This document shows, in pieces, positions 59,348-64,000 of a DNA stretch of 64,000 nt (position 1 is its first letter; the number at the start of each line of letters is the position of its first letter). This stretch comes from Bradyrhizobium sp. DOA9. GTDB lineage: Bacteria > Pseudomonadota > Alphaproteobacteria > Rhizobiales > Xanthobacteraceae. Location of the stretch: NCBI RefSeq assembly GCF_000617845.2, contig NZ_DF820425.1, forward strand, positions 4,143,725 through 4,207,724, written 5' to 3'. The position numbers and the translations under genes were made by a program. The notes under the pieces are model-generated. The model had not been told where the DNA came from and did not search any database. It saw only the letters and a program-made list of their open reading frames with translations.

Positions 59348-60061
59348 ATGAAAACAGGCCTCGTCGTCACCGCCCATCCCGGCGATTTCGTCTGGCGCGC
59401 CGGCGGCGCCATCGCGCTGCATGCGAAGAAGGGGTATCGCATGAAGATCGTCTGCCTGTCCTTCGGCGAGCGCGGCGAGAGCCAGTTCGCCTGGAAGGAG
59501 AAGGGCGCCACACTGGAATCGGTCAAGGCCGGCCGCAAGGACGAGGCGGAGCGGGCAGCCAGGCTGCTTGGCGCCGAGATCGAGTTCTTCGATTGCGGCG
59601 ACTATCCGCTGAAGCTGACGGAAGCGCATTTCGACCGTATGGTCGACATCTACCGCGAGCTCAATCCGAGCTTCGTGCTGACGCACGCGCTGGAAGACCC
59701 CTATAATTTCGACCATCCGAACGCGGCGCACTTCGCGCAGGAGACGCGCGTGGTCGCGCAGGCCATGGGTCACAAGCCCGGCGCGCAATACAAATATTCG
59801 GCCCCGCCGGTGTTCCTGTTCGAGCCGCATCAGCCCGAGCAGTGCAATTACAAGCCCGACACCATCCTCAAGATCGACGAGGTCTGGAAGGAGAAGTACG
59901 AGGCGTTCCAGATCCTCGCCGCGCAAAAGCATCTCTGGGGCTATTACGAGCGCGTCGCGCTCAATCGGGGCATCCAGGGCAGCCGCAACACCGGCGTGCC
60001 CATGACCTATGGCGAGGCCTATCAGCGCCTGTTTCCGACCGTGGCGGAGGAACTGGCGTGA
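59348..60061 (+). CDS. 4-oxalomesaconate hydratase-like PIG-L protein (GalB type)
   Basis: A 237-residue PIG-L-fold metalloprotein with the zinc motif HPGD (His10, Asp13) and DHPNAAH (His123). GalB of Pseudomonas putida, a PIG-L protein, hydrates 4-oxalomesaconate to 4-carboxy-4-hydroxy-2-oxoadipate. Between a LigI-like and a GalC-like gene this role is more likely than deacetylation. The stop overlaps the next start (GTGA). Confidence 0.82.
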   Translation: MKTGLVVTAHPGDFVWRAGGAIALHAKKGYRMKIVCLSFGERGESQFAWKEKGATLESVKAGRKDEAERAARLLGAEIEFFDCGDYPLKLTEAHFDRMVDIYRELNPSFVLTHALEDPYNFDHPNAAHFAQETRVVAQAMGHKPGAQYKYSAPPVFLFEPHQPEQCNYKPDTILKIDEVWKEKYEAFQILAAQKHLWGYYERVALNRGIQGSRNTGVPMTYGEAYQRLFPTVAEELA

Positions 60062-60783
60062 AGTCGGTCGTCGTTCGCAATATCAAGCGTGCCGATCCCG
60101 CCGGCATGGCCGAGTACGGCGTCTCGACCGTGCACGAGGCCTACGGCCGCATCGGACTGATGAAGCCGTACTTGCGTCCGGTCTGGCCGGGTGCGTCGAT
60201 CGCCGGTCCCGCCGTCACCGTGCTGGCGCAGCCCGGGGACAACTGGATGATCCACATCGCCGTCGAGCAGTGCAGGAAGGGCGACATTCTCGTCGTCGGT
60301 TGCACCACTGACAATACCGACGGCATGTTCGGCGAATTGCTCGCGACCTCGCTTCAGGCGCGCGGTGTGCAAGGGCTGATCATCGATGCCGGCTGCCGCG
60401 ACGTCAAGGCGCTGCACGAGATGAAATTTCCGGTGTGGTCGCGCGCGGTCTCGGCCAAGGGCACGGTCAAGGCGACGCTCGGCTCGGTCAACGTCCCCGT
60501 GGTCTGCGCCGGCGTCAATGTCGATCCCGGCGATATCGTCGTGGCCGATGACGATGGCGTCGTGGTGGTGCCGAAGCGCTACGCGGCCGAAGTCGCCGAG
60601 AAAGCGAAGAAGCGCACCGCGGATGAAGGCGGCAAGCGCAAGCGCCTCGCCTCGGGCGAGCTCGGCCTCGACATGTACAACATGCGCGAGGCCTGGCGAA
60701 AGCGGGCCTCATCTATGTCGACACTTCCGAAGACGTCTGAAGGTACAAGAAGCGGAGCGGACGGATGGATCGTCTCAAGCTGA
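60058..60783 (+). CDS. RraA-like aldolase (4-carboxy-4-hydroxy-2-oxoadipate aldolase type, GalC/LigK)
   Basis: A 241-residue RraA-fold protein with the class II aldolase Arg-Asp pair (Arg114-Asp115 in DAGCRDVKAL). GalC/LigK cleaves 4-carboxy-4-hydroxy-2-oxoadipate to pyruvate and oxaloacetate. Starts at a GTG within the previous stop and runs 19 bp into the next gene, so the set is tightly coupled. The C-terminal 20 residues within that overlap look non-conserved. Confidence 0.84.
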   Translation: MKSVVVRNIKRADPAGMAEYGVSTVHEAYGRIGLMKPYLRPVWPGASIAGPAVTVLAQPGDNWMIHIAVEQCRKGDILVVGCTTDNTDGMFGELLATSLQARGVQGLIIDAGCRDVKALHEMKFPVWSRAVSAKGTVKATLGSVNVPVVCAGVNVDPGDIVVADDDGVVVVPKRYAAEVAEKAKKRTADEGGKRKRLASGELGLDMYNMREAWRKRASSMSTLPKTSEGTRSGADGWIVSS

Positions 60784-61634
60784 AAGCCGTGCTCGGCAAT
60801 CACCCCCGTGTGCAGGCGGTGAAGAGCGGCGAGCTCCGCTCCGACCTCTTCGATCTCGATTTCGTCGCGTACACGCCGACCAACACGGCGTTCAAGCCGA
60901 TGGTGCGCGAGCAGGCCTTCGACGTCTGCGAGATGGCGATCGTCACCTATCTGATGGCGAAAGCGCATGGCAAGCCGCTGGTGCTGCTGCCGGCGACCAT
61001 GCTCGGCCGCTTCCAGCATTCTTACGCGCTCTATAATCCCGTGCATGGGACGCTCGGGCCGTCCGATCTCGAAGGCAAGCGCGTCGGCATCCGCTCCTTC
61101 ACGACAACGACGGGCGCCTGGATCAGGGGCATCCTCGCCAACGATTACGGCGTCGATCTCGACAGGATCCGCTGGGTTACCTTCGAGGATCCGCATGTCG
61201 CCGAATATGTCGACACCACGGAGCGCGCGCCGAAGGACAAGAAGATCCTCCAGATGCTACGCGACGGCGAGCTCGATGCCGTCCTCGGCGAGACCTCCGA
61301 TGATCCCAGGCTGAAGCCGCTGTTTGCCGATCCGGCCGCAGAAGCTGCCAGATGGTATGAGCGGCGCGGCGTGGTCCCGGTCAACCATCTCGTGGTCGTG
61401 ACCGAGCAACTGGCGAAATCGCGCCCCGACGTGGTCGCGGGCGTTTATGATCTGCTCAAGCGGAGCAAGGCGCAGGCGGGGCCAGCGGCAACGCCCGACC
61501 TCGTTCCGTTCGGGATCGAGGCCAACAGGAAGCCGCTCGAGCTGATCGTCGACTACGCATTCCAGCAGGCGCTGATCCCGCGCCGCTACGCGGTCGAAGA
61601 GCTGTTCGACGAGACGACACGAGGACTGAACTGA
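60765..61634 (+). CDS. 4,5-dihydroxyphthalate decarboxylase-like protein
   Basis: A 289-residue protein with a periplasmic-binding-protein fold but no signal peptide, as in the 4,5-dihydroxyphthalate decarboxylase family (KVGIRSF-like GKRVGIRSFTTTTGAWIRG; EYVDTTERAPKD). The known enzyme converts 4,5-dihydroxyphthalate to protocatechuate. It shares 19 bp with the previous gene and one base with the next. The exact substrate is unproven; it may decarboxylate another aromatic acid. Confidence 0.75.
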   Translation: MDRLKLKAVLGNHPRVQAVKSGELRSDLFDLDFVAYTPTNTAFKPMVREQAFDVCEMAIVTYLMAKAHGKPLVLLPATMLGRFQHSYALYNPVHGTLGPSDLEGKRVGIRSFTTTTGAWIRGILANDYGVDLDRIRWVTFEDPHVAEYVDTTERAPKDKKILQMLRDGELDAVLGETSDDPRLKPLFADPAAEAARWYERRGVVPVNHLVVVTEQLAKSRPDVVAGVYDLLKRSKAQAGPAATPDLVPFGIEANRKPLELIVDYAFQQALIPRRYAVEELFDETTRGLN

Positions 61635-62557
61635 TGGCAGGTGATCCCAGGCGCTGGCAGATCGGGCTGGTCGGGTATGGCGAGGTCGGCAGGATTTTGG
61701 CCGAGGATTTGCGCCAGCAGGACATCAAGGTCTCAGCCTACGATATCAAGCTCGGAGGCGAGCAGGGCGCCCCGCTGAAGGAGCATGCGGCGAAATTCGG
61801 TGTCGCTCTTGTAACCTCTCACGCAGAGCTGACCACGAAATCCGATTTCATCATCTCGGCGGTCACGGCGAGCCAGGCCGTTCCCGTCGCAAGGGCCTGT
61901 GCCGCGGTGATCAACCAGGGCACCTGGTTCCTCGATTTCAACTCGGCCTCGCCCGGCGCCAAGCAGCGCGCGGCGGCGCTGATCGATGGCGCCGCCGGGC
62001 GCTATGTCGAGGGCGCGGTGATGACCTCGGTGCCGCCGTATCGCATCAGGGTCCCCCTGCTGCTGGGCGGCCCCGGCGCGAGAGAGCTCGAGCCGCTGCT
62101 GAACGCGATCGGTTTCGCGGCCAAGGTGGCCAGTGACAAGCTCGGCGTGTCCTCGGCCGTCAAAATGTGCCGCAGCATCATGATCAAGGGCCTCGAGGCC
62201 ATGGTGATCGAGAGCTTTACGACCGCGCGCGCCTATGGCGTCGAGGATGCGGTGCTGGCTTCGCTTGCGGAAACGTTCCCCGGCATCGATTGGGAGGAGC
62301 AGGGCGCCTATTGCTTCCAGCGCGTGATCGAGCACGGCCGCCGCCGGGCCGAGGAGGTGCGCGAGGTTGCTGAGACCGTGCGCGAGGCGGGGCTGACGCC
62401 GTGGTCGGCGCAAGGCACGGCCGAGCGGCAGGCCTGGATGGCCGATCTCGCCGATGAGGGGCTGTTCGGGGTGAGGGCCAGCAGTCAGTTCGCACGCAGC
62501 GCGGACTGGCGCACCGAGGCGGACCGGATCCTCGCCAGGATCCATCGGACGAAATAG
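61634..62557 (+). CDS. NAD(P)-dependent dehydrogenase (6PGDH-like, DUF1932 C-terminus)
   Basis: A 307-residue oxidoreductase. An N-terminal Rossmann fold (GLVGYGEVGRIL) is followed by a helical C-terminal domain of the DUF1932 kind (AVKMCRSIMIKGLEAMVIES). It resembles beta-hydroxyacid dehydrogenases. In this operon it might oxidise a ring-cleavage semialdehyde hemiacetal, the step done by the unrelated LigC elsewhere; this is inference. Last gene of the run, sharing one base with the previous stop. Confidence 0.75.
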   Translation: MAGDPRRWQIGLVGYGEVGRILAEDLRQQDIKVSAYDIKLGGEQGAPLKEHAAKFGVALVTSHAELTTKSDFIISAVTASQAVPVARACAAVINQGTWFLDFNSASPGAKQRAAALIDGAAGRYVEGAVMTSVPPYRIRVPLLLGGPGARELEPLLNAIGFAAKVASDKLGVSSAVKMCRSIMIKGLEAMVIESFTTARAYGVEDAVLASLAETFPGIDWEEQGAYCFQRVIEHGRRRAEEVREVAETVREAGLTPWSAQGTAERQAWMADLADEGLFGVRASSQFARSADWRTEADRILARIHRTK

Positions 62558-62881
62558 TCAGCCCAGGACTGGATCGTGAGCCTGAAAGCTCACGACCTGG
62601 TCGCGCGCGCGTTCGATCAGGTCGATCAGATTGCGGGATTTGCGGACGAGCTGCTCGGTGGCCGGCTGGGTGCGGAACTCGGCCAGCACGGCGCGAACAC
62701 ACTTGCTGGCGGCATCGAGCGTCCAGAGCGTACGGTTCACGTCGGCCTGCGTCTGGATCCCCGAGATATCGAGACCGGAGAGGACGTGGCCGATGCCGTC
62801 CAGCCGCTTCGCCGCCGCATCGGTCGGCGTTCGGGCCTGGATGGAAACGTCGATGCTGCTGAATGCGCTGAACAGACTCAT
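62558..62881 (-). CDS. Hypothetical helical protein, 107 residues
   Basis: A mainly helical, soluble protein (LDGIGHVLSGLDISGIQTQAD, then LIDLIERARDQVVSFQ). GGGGA precedes the ATG. It converges on the dehydrogenase gene with no gap (its stop begins at the next base). No family recognised. Confidence 0.6.
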   Translation of the reverse strand: MSLFSAFSSIDVSIQARTPTDAAAKRLDGIGHVLSGLDISGIQTQADVNRTLWTLDAASKCVRAVLAEFRTQPATEQLVRKSRNLIDLIERARDQVVSFQAHDPVLG

Positions 62882-63108
62882 ACTTCCCCACCGAACGCAG
62901 ATGATCAGTGCACGTCGTAATTATGGCAGGCGAGGCTGGTCGCGCAATGCGTTGAGCTACGGTCCGGGATTCTACCGAACTCGGGCGGGCTCGATCCGGC
63001 GGTAAAATCGAACTGCAGGGAAACGCTCCTACGGCGTCGCGATGACCGATTCGGAATGTCCCGGGCAAGGCGCGGCACGAAGTGCCGGGATATCGAACGA
63101 AATTGCTC

Positions 63109-64000
63109 TCAGCTCTTCGGACGGAACAACGTCGGCCGCGGCCGCGCGAATGTCTGCCGGCCGCGCTTGAAGCCCATCAGGACGTCGGGCAGCTCGGCGA
63201 TGGCGAACCGGCTGTCCTTGGTATCGAGCACGATCAGGTCGGCGGGATTGCCAACCTTAATGCCGTAATCATCAAGGTTCATCAGCCGGGCCGGCAGCTC
63301 GGTCACGAGGTCCAGGCAAACATCGAAGTCGCTGACCGAGGCGTGCGCGACATTGGCATAGAAGTTCGCCATCCGCAGCAGCGAGGCATCGCCAAACGGC
63401 GTGAAGGGGTTGAGCACGTTGTTGGTCGCGACCGAGCAGAGCACGCCGTCACCGGCAAGCTTGTGGGCGAGGGTCAGTCCGCGCGGCGCGTTGTGGGTGG
63501 CCTCGCGCCCCATCAGATAGAGATCGGTCGCCGGCAGCACCGTCACGGCCACGCCGGATCTCGCCAGTTGCGCGGTGGCGGCCTTCATCCGGTCCGGCGG
63601 CAACGCCGACAGTTTTGTCGCGTGGCCGATCGCGACGCGTTCGCCGTACTTGCGCTGCTCGGTCTGGCGGCAGACTTCGTCCAGATGCCACCAGGAGGGA
63701 TCGAGATCGAAGTCGAGATGGAGGTCGAGGTCGACGTCGAATTCCTGGGCGAGATCGAAGATGCGCGCGAGGTGCGCGTTCGGGTCGGTGTCCATGTAGG
63801 GGCAGCCGCCGATGGCTTCACCACCCTGGCGGAGCGCCTGGATCAGCAGCTCCTCGGCTCCGGGATCGTTGGTCAGGCCTTCCTGCGGGAAGACGCAGAG
63901 CTCGAGATCGATCGCCCAGGCGTAATCGCGCTTCAGCGCCTTCACCGCCTCGAAGCCGCGGAGGCCGATGCGGGGATCGATCTCGACATGCGTGCGCATG
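63109..64000 (-). CDS. Cytosine deaminase-like amidohydrolase, C-terminal part
   Basis: The gene runs off the right edge; about 297 codons are visible and the frame is open to the last base. The segment MRTHVEIDPRIGLRG is an internal part of cytosine deaminase/N-isopropylammelide-type amidohydrolases, followed by LHLDFDLDPS, IGHATKLSALP (metal His) and LCSVATNNVLNPFTPFG with the catalytic region. The first HxH metal pair lies outside the window. The true substrate cannot be told. Confidence 0.8.
   Translation of the reverse strand, partial: MRTHVEIDPRIGLRGFEAVKALKRDYAWAIDLELCVFPQEGLTNDPGAEELLIQALRQGGEAIGGCPYMDTDPNAHLARIFDLAQEFDVDLDLHLDFDLDPSWWHLDEVCRQTEQRKYGERVAIGHATKLSALPPDRMKAATAQLARSGVAVTVLPATDLYLMGREATHNAPRGLTLAHKLAGDGVLCSVATNNVLNPFTPFGDASLLRMANFYANVAHASVSDFDVCLDLVTELPARLMNLDDYGIKVGNPADLIVLDTKDSRFAIAELPDVLMGFKRGRQTFARPRPTLFRPKS

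Noticed and set aside
62882..63108. Small gene or RNA in the 227-bp gap before the deaminase gene
   Set aside because: Short frames lack ribosome sites and good composition; only promoter function for the gene at 62558 seems likely.
1..64000. tRNA or other stable RNA genes
   Set aside because: No cloverleaf with TTCGA arm and CCA-type end was recognised in any intergenic region by eye; a covariance-model scan would be decisive.

Overview
The window reads as a chromosomal segment of a Bradyrhizobium-like alphaproteobacterium (Nitrobacteraceae). The grounds are high GC with strong third-position bias, a very-long-chain fatty acid lipid A operon (acpXL type), a GGAAC-N17-GTT promoter of the EcfG general-stress type, intergenic palindromes typical of Bradyrhizobium and Rhodopseudomonas, and aromatic and nicotinate catabolism. 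No rRNA, tRNA or CRISPR array was recognised. There is one complete IS5-family insertion sequence.

Layout. 1-7.5 kb: the 3' end of motB, two tandem kup potassium transporters, a rhodanese, a class I aminotransferase and an orphan polyamine-type binding protein. 7.5-15.8 kb: a giant autotransporter with about 30 short repeats in four arrays, divergent from a membrane-bound winged-helix/TPR regulator. 15.9-20.1 kb: the operon acpXL-fabZ-fabF2-fabF1-lpxXL, in which one ketosynthase has lost its catalytic Cys (chain-length-factor-like). 20.3-25.2 kb: small proteins, a ParB-like protein, and a 55-residue membrane microprotein overlapping a P-type ATPase gene. 25.4-29.1 kb: TonB receptor, PepSY protein and a small membrane protein (iron acquisition). 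29.1-32.1 kb: MgtC-like, AhpD-like and HerA-like genes.

34.9-50.9 kb is a nicotinate catabolic island: nicAB-type nicotinate dehydrogenase with a tri-haem tail, 6-hydroxynicotinate reductase, UPF0280 and DUF1185 proteins, a branched-chain-type ABC importer, a MarR regulator, enamidase and a ferredoxin-NADP reductase. Four related 16-bp palindromes lie in its two divergent promoter regions and probably unite them under the MarR protein. The predicted route is nicotinate to 6-hydroxynicotinate, then reduction to tetrahydro-6-oxonicotinate, then ring opening. This is the route known from Azorhizobium and, anaerobically, from Eubacterium barkeri.

32.4-33.5 kb and 57.6-62.6 kb form a split aromatic regulon. 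A TetR gene and a distant extradiol dioxygenase gene share a nearly identical promoter/operator (32 of 39 bases). The TetR gene leads a run encoding LigI-like, GalB-like, GalC-like, dihydroxyphthalate-decarboxylase-like and dehydrogenase proteins. Between the two regulons lie a P450 and four tiny hydrophilic proteins behind an EcfG-type promoter, then DUF763, MscS and PepSY genes. The right edge cuts a cytosine-deaminase-like amidohydrolase.
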